DNA of 64,000 nt from Paludibacter sp. (GTDB lineage Bacteria > Bacteroidota > Bacteroidia > Bacteroidales > Paludibacteraceae): the NCBI RefSeq assembly GCF_009712605.1, contig NZ_WASO01000015.1:124001-188000 (forward strand), read 5' to 3'. The position numbers and the translations under genes were made by a program. This document shows positions 55,409-62,818 of the stretch, piece after piece; within the stretch, counting starts at the first letter, position 1; each line of letters opens with the position of its first letter. Below the pieces are notes generated by a model. The model was given only the letters and a program-made list of their open reading frames with translations, ran no database searches and had not been told where the DNA came from.

Positions 55409-55822
55409 ATGCAACCTTCACACATTGAACACATTGGGATTGCCGTTAAGAGCCTCGATGCTGTTATTCCTTACTACGAAAAAATGTTAGGCACCAAATG
55501 CTATTCTATCGAAGAAGTTCCAGAACAGAAAGTTAGAACTGCTTTCTTCAAAATCGGTCAAACTAAAATCGAATTGCTCGAGTCGACTGATCCGGAAGGT
55601 CCTATCGGTAAATTTATCGAAAAAAAGGGCGAAGGCGTTCAACACATTGCATTTGCTGTTGAAGGTTTGCAGGATCAACTCAATACATTGGCAGAAGAAG
55701 GTATTCAACTGATTGACAAACAACCACGTAAGGGTGCTGAAGGTCTTAATATCGCATTCCTTCACCCGAAATCTACTTTCGGTGTATTGACAGAACTTTG
55801 CGAAGATCCGAACAAAAAATAA
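55409..55822 (+). CDS. mce: Methylmalonyl-CoA epimerase
   Basis: The 137-residue enzyme of the vicinal-oxygen-chelate fold interconverts (R)- and (S)-methylmalonyl-CoA between the B12-dependent mutase and the decarboxylating step of the succinate-propionate pathway. HIEHIGIAVKSLD, GVQHIAFAVEG and TELCEDP carry the metal-binding His and Glu residues. Codons such as GGT and CGT dominate, as in highly expressed genes. The carboxyltransferase gene follows across a palindromic repeat. Confidence 0.95.
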   Translation: MQPSHIEHIGIAVKSLDAVIPYYEKMLGTKCYSIEEVPEQKVRTAFFKIGQTKIELLESTDPEGPIGKFIEKKGEGVQHIAFAVEGLQDQLNTLAEEGIQLIDKQPRKGAEGLNIAFLHPKSTFGVLTELCEDPNKK

Positions 55823-55835
55823 ATATAAACTGAAA

Positions 55836-55923
55836 ACCTCTCCCCAGCCCTCTCCCACGGAGAGGGAGCAAATCGGATTTAACGATTGGTTTACTGGTTT
55901 TCTCCTTGTGGGGTAAGAGAGGT
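55836..55923. repeat. Intergenic REP-like inverted pair between mce and mmdA
   Basis: ACCTCTCCCCAGCCC, then TCTCCCACGGAGAGGGAGC (55836-55869), and at the other end TCTCC...GGGTAAGAGAGGT (about 55900-55923) in opposite orientation. The first half is the reverse-complement relative of the two elements inside the 4484 gene. The whole unit can fold back on itself. Confidence 0.75.
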
Positions 55924-55946
55924 CTTTAATCTTAATATTTTTAATT

Positions 55947-57509
55947 ATGAGCAATCAACTCACTAAAGTGCAAGAACTTATTGACTTGCGTGCACAAGCT
56001 CGTCTTGGCGGTGGTCAAAAACGTATTGATTCGCAACACAAAAAGGGAAAATACACAGCTCGCGAACGTATCGACATGCTGTTGGACAAAGGTAGTTTCG
56101 AAGAATTCGATATGTTTGTAAAACACCGTTGTACCAACTTCGGTATCGATAAAGAAACTTACCTCGGCGATGGTGTGGTAACCGGTTCAGGTACCATCAA
56201 CGGCCGTTTGGTTTATGTTTTTGCTCAGGATTTCACCGTATTCGGTGGTTCTTTGTCTGAAACTCTCGCGTTGAAAATCTGTAAAGTAATGGATCACGCT
56301 ATGAAAATGGGAGCTCCTTGTATCGGTATCAATGATTCAGGAGGTGCTCGTATTCAGGAAGGTATCAATGCTTTGGCAGGTTATGCTGAAATTTTCCAAC
56401 GTAACATTCTTGCTTCGGGTGTTATTCCTCAGATCTCTGCCATCTTTGGCCCTTGCGCGGGTGGTGCTGTATATTCTCCGGCTCTTACCGACTTCAACAT
56501 CATGGCAAAAGGTAGCAGCTACATGTTCCTTACCGGTCCGAAAGTGGTAAAAACCGTTACTGGTGAAGATGTAACACAAGAACAACTTGGTGGTGCAAGC
56601 GTTCACGCTTCTAAATCAGGTGTTGCTCACTTTGCAGTTGATACTGAAGAAGAAGGTCTCGAACTGATTCGTCACCTGATCAGCTTCCTTCCTCAAAACA
56701 ACATGGAAGAAGCTCCGGTTGTCCCATGTTCTGATCCTATTGATCGTTTGGAAGATTTGTTGAACGAAATCATTCCTGATAATCCCAACAAACCTTACGA
56801 TATGTACGAAGTTATCGGCGCTATCATCGATAATGGCGAATTCCTCGAAATTCACCGCGACTTCGCTCGCAATATCATCGTTGGTTTTGCTCGTTTCAAC
56901 GGTCAGTCTGTTGGTATCGTAGCAAATCAGCCTAAAGTTTTGGCCGGTGTATTGGACAGCAACGCTTCTCGTAAAGCAGGTCGTTTTGTTCGTTTCTGCG
57001 ACGCTTTCAATATTCCTTTGGTTACTTTGGTTGACGTTCCGGGTTTCTTGCCGGGTACAGGTCAGGAATATGCCGGTGTAATCCTTCACGGCGCTAAGTT
57101 GCTTTACGCTTACGGCGAAGCTACAGTACCTAAAGTGACTGTTACATTGCGTAAATCTTACGGTGGTTCTCATATCGTAATGAGCTGTAAACAACTTCGT
57201 GGTGACCTTAACTACGCTTGGCCTTCTGCCGAAATCGCAGTAATGGGTGCTGACGGTGCTGTTGAAGTATTGTACAGCAAAGAAATTAAAGCTGTTGAAG
57301 ATCCTGCAGCTCAGGCTGCTATTGCAGAAGAAAAGAAGAAAGAATACAACGATTTGTTCTGCAATCCTTTCAATGCTGCTAAGTATGGCTATATCGAGGA
57401 TGTAATCGAACCGCGTAACACCCGTTTCCGTATCATCCGTGGATTGTCTCAGTTGGCTACCAAAAAAGTAACCAATCCGTTGAAAAAACACGGTAATATT
57501 CCACTTTAA
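55947..57509 (+). CDS. mmdA: Methylmalonyl-CoA decarboxylase/propionyl-CoA carboxylase, carboxyltransferase subunit
   Basis: The 520-residue biotin-dependent carboxyltransferase moves CO2 between (S)-methylmalonyl-CoA and the biotin of its carrier protein. Family marks: [73 protein letters not shown] and [16 protein letters not shown]. Codon use indicates high expression, as expected for a catabolic enzyme in a propionate former. The biotin carrier is encoded 235 bases downstream. Direction (decarboxylase or carboxylase) cannot be read from the sequence. Confidence 0.94.
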   Translation: MSNQLTKVQELIDLRAQARLGGGQKRIDSQHKKGKYTARERIDMLLDKGSFEEFDMFVKHRCTNFGIDKETYLGDGVVTGSGTINGRLVYVFAQDFTVFGGSLSETLALKICKVMDHAMKMGAPCIGINDSGGARIQEGINALAGYAEIFQRNILASGVIPQISAIFGPCAGGAVYSPALTDFNIMAKGSSYMFLTGPKVVKTVTGEDVTQEQLGGASVHASKSGVAHFAVDTEEEGLELIRHLISFLPQNNMEEAPVVPCSDPIDRLEDLLNEIIPDNPNKPYDMYEVIGAIIDNGEFLEIHRDFARNIIVGFARFNGQSVGIVANQPKVLAGVLDSNASRKAGRFVRFCDAFNIPLVTLVDVPGFLPGTGQEYAGVILHGAKLLYAYGEATVPKVTVTLRKSYGGSHIVMSCKQLRGDLNYAWPSAEIAVMGADGAVEVLYSKEIKAVEDPAAQAAIAEEKKKEYNDLFCNPFNAAKYGYIEDVIEPRNTRFRIIRGLSQLATKKVTNPLKKHGNIPL

Positions 57510-57532
57510 TTTTCATTTAATTCCTATTCAAA

Positions 57533-57718
57533 ATGAAAAAGAAAGTAACAATTGACGAAGCGGTTTATGCTGCCATCGGTTTGGCATTGCACGAACTGGC
57601 TGATGAAGTACATGACGTGGAAAGCAACGTTTTGACCATCAAACACGAAACTTTCAGCTACTCGCCATGGAGCTCTAAAGCTTTTTCAATGCGCCAACCT
57701 TACAACGTAAAGAAATAG
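57533..57718 (+). CDS. Unknown 61-residue protein between mmdA and the biotin carrier
   Basis: A soluble 61-residue protein starting MKKKVTIDEAVYAAIGLALHEL and ending with an aromatic stretch HETFSYSPWSSKAFSMRQPYN. It occupies the place where related operons have the small membrane (gamma, OadG-like) subunit. It has no hydrophobic helix long enough for a membrane anchor. It starts 23 bases after mmdA and shares its codon style, so it is probably part of the complex or its assembly. The name is unknown to me. Confidence 0.8.
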   Translation: MKKKVTIDEAVYAAIGLALHELADEVHDVESNVLTIKHETFSYSPWSSKAFSMRQPYNVKK

Positions 57719-57743
57719 TCATCACACAGAAAAATTATTCATC

Positions 57744-58160
57744 ATGAAAGAATATAAATATAAAATCGCTGGTAAGGACTACAAAGTTGTTATCAACAAA
57801 GTGGAAGATTTCGTTGCTGAAGTTGAAGTGAACGGCGAAACTTATCAGGTTGAAATGGAGAAAGTTGAAAAAGCTGCTCCTGTAATCGTTCGCCCTGTTG
57901 TAGCTGCTGTTGCTCCTGTTGCATCGCCCAAAGCTGCTGCCGGCGTTGCAGGTGCAATCAAATCTCCGCTGCCAGGCATTATCCTCGAAATCAACGTAAA
58001 CGTTGGTGATGTAGTGAAAGTTGGTCAGAAAGTGGCTATGCTGGAAGCTATGAAAATGGAAAATGCCATCAATGCAGACCATGAAGGTAAGGTTGTTTCA
58101 ATTAACGTCAACAAAGGTGATTCTGTTTTGGAAGGTACCGATTTGATCGTTCTCGAATAA
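57744..58160 (+). CDS. mmdC: Biotin carboxyl carrier protein of the methylmalonyl-CoA complex
   Basis: 138 residues: an N-terminal domain (1-45), an Ala/Pro/Val-rich linker (45-70) and a biotinyl domain with EAMKMEN, in which Lys104 carries biotin. It shuttles CO2 for the carboxyltransferase. It follows the 61-residue gene by 25 bases and is ended by a strong hairpin. No decarboxylase beta subunit follows. Confidence 0.93.
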   Translation: MKEYKYKIAGKDYKVVINKVEDFVAEVEVNGETYQVEMEKVEKAAPVIVRPVVAAVAPVASPKAAAGVAGAIKSPLPGIILEINVNVGDVVKVGQKVAMLEAMKMENAINADHEGKVVSINVNKGDSVLEGTDLIVLE

Positions 58161-58202
58161 TACCGGCCTTGTTGAAGACTTAAATTGAATATGTCTTTAT
58201 AT

Positions 58203-58228
58203 AAAAGGGAGCAGAAATGCTCCCTTTT
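58203..58228 (+). terminator. Terminator of the propionate cluster
   Basis: Perfect arms AAAAGGGAGCA and TGCTCCCTTTT with a GAAA tetraloop, then a run of T. Confidence 0.88.
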
Positions 58229-58232
58229 TTCT

Positions 58233-58240
58233 TATCTTTG
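58233..58240 (+). promoter_or_regulatory. -7 box of the PAP2 gene
   Basis: TATCTTTG (TAnnTTTG class) lies just after the terminator and 38 bases before the PAP2 ATG. Confidence 0.6.
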
Positions 58241-58277
58241 TGCGAACTAATAATAATCAAATCAAAGAATCGGCTTT

Positions 58278-58952
58278 ATGTATTTACCACAACCACTCGT
58301 TGAGTGGGATAAACATTTATTACTATTTATTAATCAGCACAATAGTTCATGGCTCGATAGCTTCTACTGGACTCTTTCCGGTTCTCTTCTCCCAATCGTG
58401 TTTGGAATTGTTCTTTTGTTTTTACTAGTCAAAGACAACGGAGTGAAAACCATTTGGTATCTGATCTTTTTGGGACTTACTATCTTGCTGGCAGATAATA
58501 TCTCATCAGCGATAATCAAACCGGTGGTTGCGCGCTTACGACCTTCTCACGATCCTTCTATCATGAACCTTTTGCATTTTGTGCACGATTATAAAGGAGG
58601 TATGTACGGCTTCGTTTCATCTCATGCAGCCAATACTTTTGGGGTGGCGCTTTTCCTGAGCCTTTTATTACGCAACCATTTGTTGAGTGGAGCTTTCTTT
58701 TTGTGGGCGGTCTTGACGTCTTATTCGCGGATGTATCTTGGAGTGCACTTTCCTGTTGATATTATTGGAGGAATGGTCGTTGGGTTGCTTGCCGGAGCTT
58801 GCTGCTTTTTGTTGATGGAAATGTTGGCTCCAAAGATTTTGAAAAGTCAGAACCTTGAAACTCCGCCTTATCTTCCGTCCAGAGAACGGGGTTATTTCTT
58901 AATTGTTTACGGGGCAACGTTTTTGATTATTGCAATTAAGAGTTTCTTTTAA
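58278..58952 (+). CDS. PAP2-family membrane phosphatase
   Basis: The 224-residue protein has about five to six membrane helices and the three phosphatase motifs of the PAP2 family: KPVVARLRPSHDP, GFVSSHAAN and SRMYLGVHFPVDIIGG with the catalytic His residues. It probably removes phosphate from a lipid, such as undecaprenyl pyrophosphate or a phosphatidate. The substrate cannot be told from the sequence. A single gene between two terminators. Confidence 0.92.
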   Translation: MYLPQPLVEWDKHLLLFINQHNSSWLDSFYWTLSGSLLPIVFGIVLLFLLVKDNGVKTIWYLIFLGLTILLADNISSAIIKPVVARLRPSHDPSIMNLLHFVHDYKGGMYGFVSSHAANTFGVALFLSLLLRNHLLSGAFFLWAVLTSYSRMYLGVHFPVDIIGGMVVGLLAGACCFLLMEMLAPKILKSQNLETPPYLPSRERGYFLIVYGATFLIIAIKSFF

Positions 58953-58968
58953 GAGCTGGTCATAATAT

Positions 58969-59008
58969 AAAAACGGGAGCTATTTGTTATCAAATAGCTC
59001 CCGTTTTT
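58969..59008. terminator. Bidirectional terminator between PAP2 and tig
   Basis: Perfect 18-base arms (AAAAACGGGAGCTATTTG and its complement) with a 4-base loop TTAT and T-runs on both strands, between converging genes. Confidence 0.92.
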
Positions 59009-59028
59009 CTTTATTGAAGAGTCTTCAA

Positions 59029-60372
59029 TTATGCTTTGCCGAGTTGGTTGAACTCATCCAGAGAAACTGTTTTTGTATTCAGCTTAACGGCCGATTTTAC
59101 AATTTCAGTCACTTTGTTTTCCAGTACGTGTTCAAAGTATTTTTCAGCAGTACCTTCTTTTTTCAACGATTCTTTAGCGTATTCGGCTAATAAATCATCA
59201 GGGAAATTGGTGATGCCGTATTGAGCATATTGAGCTTTCAGTACTTTCTGAGCATAAGCTTCGATATCTTCCATCTCAACTTTTACTTCGTTGGCAGTTG
59301 CAATTTTGTTGCGAATCAATTGCCATTTCAAAGCATCAAGCATTTGAGGAAATTCTGCTTCAACCTGTTCTGCAGTTACCTTTTCGTTGGTAGCTAAAAC
59401 CCAACGTTTCAGGAATGCTTCAGGAAAAGCAATACCGTCAAGTTTCTTGATCAAAGCGACGCGGGCATCGTCAGAAAAACGGTAGAAGCTGTTTTCGTCC
59501 AGAATTTCTTTGATTTCGGCAGAAACCTTGGTGCGGAACTCTTCTTCCGATTTAACTTCGTCTTTGCCGTAAAGCAAATCGAACAGTTCCTGATCGAGTG
59601 CGTGTTCTTCGAAGCGTGTAATTTCAGTGATTGTGAATGTGAAATCACTGGTGATTTCTTTTGCAGCTTCTTTTGAAATCTTCAAAAGAGAAGCGATTTC
59701 AGCTTCGCTGGTGTATGCTTTTGATGGGTTAAATGTAACTACATCACCCGCTTTTTTGCCAATGAAAGCAGCTTGCTGAGCTTCGTCTTTGATATATGAA
59801 GGCATGATTACAGCGTTTTCAACTGTAATAGCTGTTTCGCTGTCAGATACTTCTGCAACGGTGCCTTTTACCATGTCTTTTTCGGCAACTTCTTCAACCT
59901 GAACTTGTTTGCCCATACGACCCTGGTGATTCTTGACCTGATCTTCGATCATTTTATCGTCAACCTTGATGTCGTAGTAGTCAACTTTGTCTTTTTGTGA
60001 AAGTGCAACCTCAAATTCAGGAGCTACAGCCATGTCGAAAACGAACTCAAATTCTTCCTGAGTGTCGAAATCAATTGGTTTTTGATCTGTTTCGTTAGGA
60101 AGTAATTCGCCTAAAATATTGACATTGTTTTCTTTTAAGTAATTGTTTAATGCATCGCTCATTACCTTGTTTACTTCTTCTGCAAGAATAGCTTTGCCAT
60201 ACATTTTTTTCAACAAACCTACAGGTACCATGCCCGGACGGAATCCTGGGATGTTGGCTTTGCGTTTGTACTCTTTCAGGGTTTTTTCCACCTTCTCGGC
60301 GTAATCTGCCTTGCTGACCTGTACGGTCACTGTTGCATTTACTGCATCAATATCATTTCTAACGATATTCAT
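59029..60372 (-). CDS. tig: Trigger factor chaperone
   Basis: The 447-residue ribosome-bound chaperone has the ribosome-docking loop GFRPGMVP (in KRKANIPGFRPGMVPVGLLKKMYG), a central domain that in classic members is a prolyl isomerase, and a long helical C-terminal domain. The central FKBP-like part (about 155-245) lacks the most typical FKBP motifs (GTG..P..) and looks divergent, as in other Bacteroidota. It assists folding of new proteins in the cytoplasm. It lies 59 bases after fabH on the same strand. Confidence 0.94.
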   Translation of the reverse strand: MNIVRNDIDAVNATVTVQVSKADYAEKVEKTLKEYKRKANIPGFRPGMVPVGLLKKMYGKAILAEEVNKVMSDALNNYLKENNVNILGELLPNETDQKPIDFDTQEEFEFVFDMAVAPEFEVALSQKDKVDYYDIKVDDKMIEDQVKNHQGRMGKQVQVEEVAEKDMVKGTVAEVSDSETAITVENAVIMPSYIKDEAQQAAFIGKKAGDVVTFNPSKAYTSEAEIASLLKISKEAAKEITSDFTFTITEITRFEEHALDQELFDLLYGKDEVKSEEEFRTKVSAEIKEILDENSFYRFSDDARVALIKKLDGIAFPEAFLKRWVLATNEKVTAEQVEAEFPQMLDALKWQLIRNKIATANEVKVEMEDIEAYAQKVLKAQYAQYGITNFPDDLLAEYAKESLKKEGTAEKYFEHVLENKVTEIVKSAVKLNTKTVSLDEFNQLGKA

Positions 60373-60431
60373 ATGAAACTAATGTTGAATTATTTTTGTT
60401 GAGCGATTGAGGTGCCTCAATGGCACTCGTT

Positions 60432-61436
60432 TTATGATTCTTTACCGTCGTAAGCCCAGATGATATAGGCTGCGCCCCAGCAAAAGCCGGCTCCGAATGT
60501 GGCTAAAACGATTTTGTCACCTTTTTTAAGTTTGGGTTCCCACTCGTTGAGACACAGTGGTAAGGTTGCAGAAGTGGTGTTACCATATTTTTCAATATTC
60601 ACCATCACTTTATCTTTATCTACACCCATGCGGTTGGCAACGGCATCGATGATTCGGAGATTAGCCTGGTGAGGAACAACCCATGCAATGTCATCATGGC
60701 TTAGGTTGTTACGTTCCATAATTTCTACTGAAACGTCAGCCATTTTGCTAACTGCATGTTTGAAAACAACCTGACCTTCCTGATATATGTAGTGTTCTTT
60801 ATTGTCTATAGTTTCGTGAGAAGGAGGAATTGCAGATCCTCCTGCTTTCAGGTGAAGATGAGGATAACCGATGCCGTCAGAATAAAGTTTGCTATCGATA
60901 AATCCGATTTCTTCTTCTGTAGGTTCAAGTAATACAGCACCTGCTCCATCGCCGAAAATAGGAGCTGTTGCGCGGTTGGTGTAGTCAACAAATGAAGACA
61001 TTTTGTCTGCACCTACCAATATTATTTTTTTGTATCTTCCTGATTCAATGAGAGCAGCTGCGGTTGTCAAACCGAATGTAAAGCTTGAACAAGCAGCATT
61101 CAAATCAAACGTATATGCGTTTTTAATTCCTGCCAGTTCGGCTGTTAATACAGCAGTGCAGGGAAACATGTGGTCGGGAGTAACTGTTGCACAGATCAAT
61201 GCATCAACTTCTTCCGGTTTTGTATTGGTCTTTTTTAGCAATTGTTTAACGGCTTTACCTGCCATGTATGAAGTGCCAAGTCCTTCTTCTTTAAGAATGT
61301 GACGTTCTTTAACACCTATACGGGTCATTATCCATTCATCGTTTGTGTCCATCATTTGGGACAACTCGTCGTTTGTCAGGATATAGTCGGGAACATAAGC
61401 TCCCATGCCGGTTATTTTTGCATGTAATTTTTTCAT
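60432..61436 (-). CDS. fabH: Beta-ketoacyl-ACP synthase III
   Basis: The 334-residue condensing enzyme starts fatty acid synthesis by joining acetyl-CoA (or a branched primer) to malonyl-ACP. The triad is visible: Cys in [12 protein letters not shown], His in VPHQANLRI, Asn in [13 protein letters not shown]. Length is normal. It follows rpmF, with which it is often linked in bacteria, but a hairpin lies between the two genes. Confidence 0.96.
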   Translation of the reverse strand: MKKLHAKITGMGAYVPDYILTNDELSQMMDTNDEWIMTRIGVKERHILKEEGLGTSYMAGKAVKQLLKKTNTKPEEVDALICATVTPDHMFPCTAVLTAELAGIKNAYTFDLNAACSSFTFGLTTAAALIESGRYKKIILVGADKMSSFVDYTNRATAPIFGDGAGAVLLEPTEEEIGFIDSKLYSDGIGYPHLHLKAGGSAIPPSHETIDNKEHYIYQEGQVVFKHAVSKMADVSVEIMERNNLSHDDIAWVVPHQANLRIIDAVANRMGVDKDKVMVNIEKYGNTTSATLPLCLNEWEPKLKKGDKIVLATFGAGFCWGAAYIIWAYDGKES

Positions 61437-61458
61437 TTGGTTTTGGTGTTAGTTAAAA

Positions 61459-61495
61459 AAATTCGCCCTAAAAACAACTTGTTTTAGGGCAAATT
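61459..61495 (-). terminator. Hairpin between rpmF and fabH
   Basis: GCCCTAAAA and TTTTAGGGC arms, extended by AATT on each side with one mismatch, and a run of seven T on the minus strand toward fabH. It could end the rpmF transcript or act as an attenuator. Confidence 0.75.
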
Positions 61496-61527
61496 CTTTT
61501 TTGTCTGCACAATTGACAAACGACAAA

Positions 61528-61713
61528 TTAAACGGTTGCAAGTTTCTCAATAGCTAATTTACCGCGATAGTAACCGCAAGCGCCGCACACTGTGTGATAA
61601 ATGTGCATAGCACCACAGTTTGAGCAAACTGCTAAAGTCGGAGCAACGGCTTTGTCGTGAGTACGTCTTTTTGCTGTGCGTTGTTTCGAATGTTTTCTTT
61701 TAGGATGTGCCAT
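61528..61713 (-). CDS. rpmF: 50S ribosomal protein L32
   Basis: 61 residues, MAHPKRKHSKQRTAKRRTHD followed by a zinc site made of CSNC and CGAC. Standard bL32. It starts 11 bases after the DUF177 gene, the common YceD-rpmF-fab gene order. Confidence 0.97.
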   Translation of the reverse strand: MAHPKRKHSKQRTAKRRTHDKAVAPTLAVCSNCGAMHIYHTVCGACGYYRGKLAIEKLATV

Positions 61714-61724
61714 TTTAAAATATT

Positions 61725-62294
61725 TTAATCGTTATCGAATATATCTTTCAACTTGTCCCAGCGGGGATCATTGCCGCTTTCTTCGTTGTCAGTTAAATTT
61801 TCACTCTCATCTTCGAGATTTTCATCATCGTCTTCATTCATATTGCGAGCCCGGTGATTGCGGAGCTTCGCCGACATTGCCTTGTTGCATTTGCCAGGGG
61901 CATGTACATGCTTTATTGGTATCGAAAGTACAATGAACTCGTATAGGAACCATGCAATGTTTATCTCTCCTTCGTCTTCTGGAACAATTACTACTTCATC
62001 TTCATCGGAAAAATCCTTGCCGAATTTCACGCAAATCTTTTCTTTGCAAGAAATCGGTTGTTCCATATCGTCAAGGCAACGGTCACAAGGTAGTATTGCA
62101 ATACCATCCAAATTGAATGTTATTTCAAATGTATTCCCTGTTTTCTTTACGTTAACGGCCGCTTTTATATTGCCTTTACGGACTTCAGGACTGTCGATCT
62201 TTGCAAAATAGTCATTATCGAGCTGGTATTCAAAGCTGTGATTACCGGCACTTAAAGACTTTAACGGAATGATATATGTATCAAATTTTCCCAC
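61725..62294 (-). CDS. YceD/DUF177 family protein
   Basis: 189 residues with the family core ILPCDRCLDDMEQPI and the downstream IKHVHAPGKCNK. The C-terminal half is strongly acidic and Asn-rich (MNEDDDENLEDESENLTD), ending NDPRWDKLKDIF. In other bacteria YceD is tied to 23S rRNA accumulation, and its gene precedes rpmF as here. The exact role in this phylum is not known. Confidence 0.88.
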   Translation of the reverse strand: MGKFDTYIIPLKSLSAGNHSFEYQLDNDYFAKIDSPEVRKGNIKAAVNVKKTGNTFEITFNLDGIAILPCDRCLDDMEQPISCKEKICVKFGKDFSDEDEVVIVPEDEGEINIAWFLYEFIVLSIPIKHVHAPGKCNKAMSAKLRNHRARNMNEDDDENLEDESENLTDNEESGNDPRWDKLKDIFDND

Positions 62295-62319
62295 TTCGAA
62301 CTCGACATTAAAAACCGTG

Positions 62320-62349
62320 CAAAGGTACGAAAAAATAATTGTGATGCAA
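62320..62349 (-). promoter_or_regulatory. Promoter of the DUF177-rpmF transcript
   Basis: The minus strand has TTG (62347-62349) and TACCTTTG (62320-62327) separated by 19 bases, matching the consensus, 26 bases before the start codon. Confidence 0.75.
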
Positions 62350-62602
62350 TCACCTCTGTTCTTTTTTTGTTTTTGCCTCTCTCTTTTAACGAATTGACTA
62401 ATTGTGAAAACTTATTTTGAGGATTTAGGCTTGTTTATGGTCGTCTTATTGGTCGTCGATTTTTTCTGTTTTTCACGAAATTTTCACACAAACCGATGAC
62501 TATTTGGAGTTTTTTCGGTGGTTTATGTGTAGATGTTTTAGGATATAAAACTAAAATAAGTTAATATTTAAATTCCATAGCTGATTCTTGGTAAATGTAG
62601 TA

Positions 62603-62635
62603 TATCTTTGCGGTGTATTAATGAAATAGTACACC
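62603..62635 (+). promoter_or_regulatory. -7 box with adjacent inverted repeat before the outer-membrane protein gene
   Basis: TATCTTTG (62603-62610) matches TAnnTTTG. Directly after it GGTGTA (62612-62617) and TACACC (62630-62635) form a perfect 6-base inverted repeat with a 12-base spacer, around the expected transcription start. Confidence 0.5.
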
Positions 62636-62818
62636 AAAACAGAAATTCTGTTTGTAAAAAAATAAATGCCTGAATGATTAGGGTAGGGGTTGTGTAAACG
62701 GTCATATTAATTAGGTGGCTCTGATCCAATTCACGAGGCGATAACGGCAAGCAGATATGAGGTGTTTTGTTGTGCAGAGAATATGTTAGGTAGCTAAAGA
62801 GGTAAATCAATTAATTTA

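Larger units (their letters stand above)
62295..62818. other. Divergent intergenic region before the outer-membrane protein gene
   Basis: 524 bases without a gene. Near its left end is the promoter of the DUF177-rpmF transcript. Near 62603 is a -7 box for the + strand gene, followed by a GGTGTA/TACACC inverted repeat and a leader of about 200 bases with no obvious riboswitch. No other feature is seen. Confidence 0.5.

Noticed and set aside
56616-57491. 291-codon minus-strand frame inside mmdA
   Set aside because: It is antisense to a conserved, highly expressed gene and shows no promoter or family motif.
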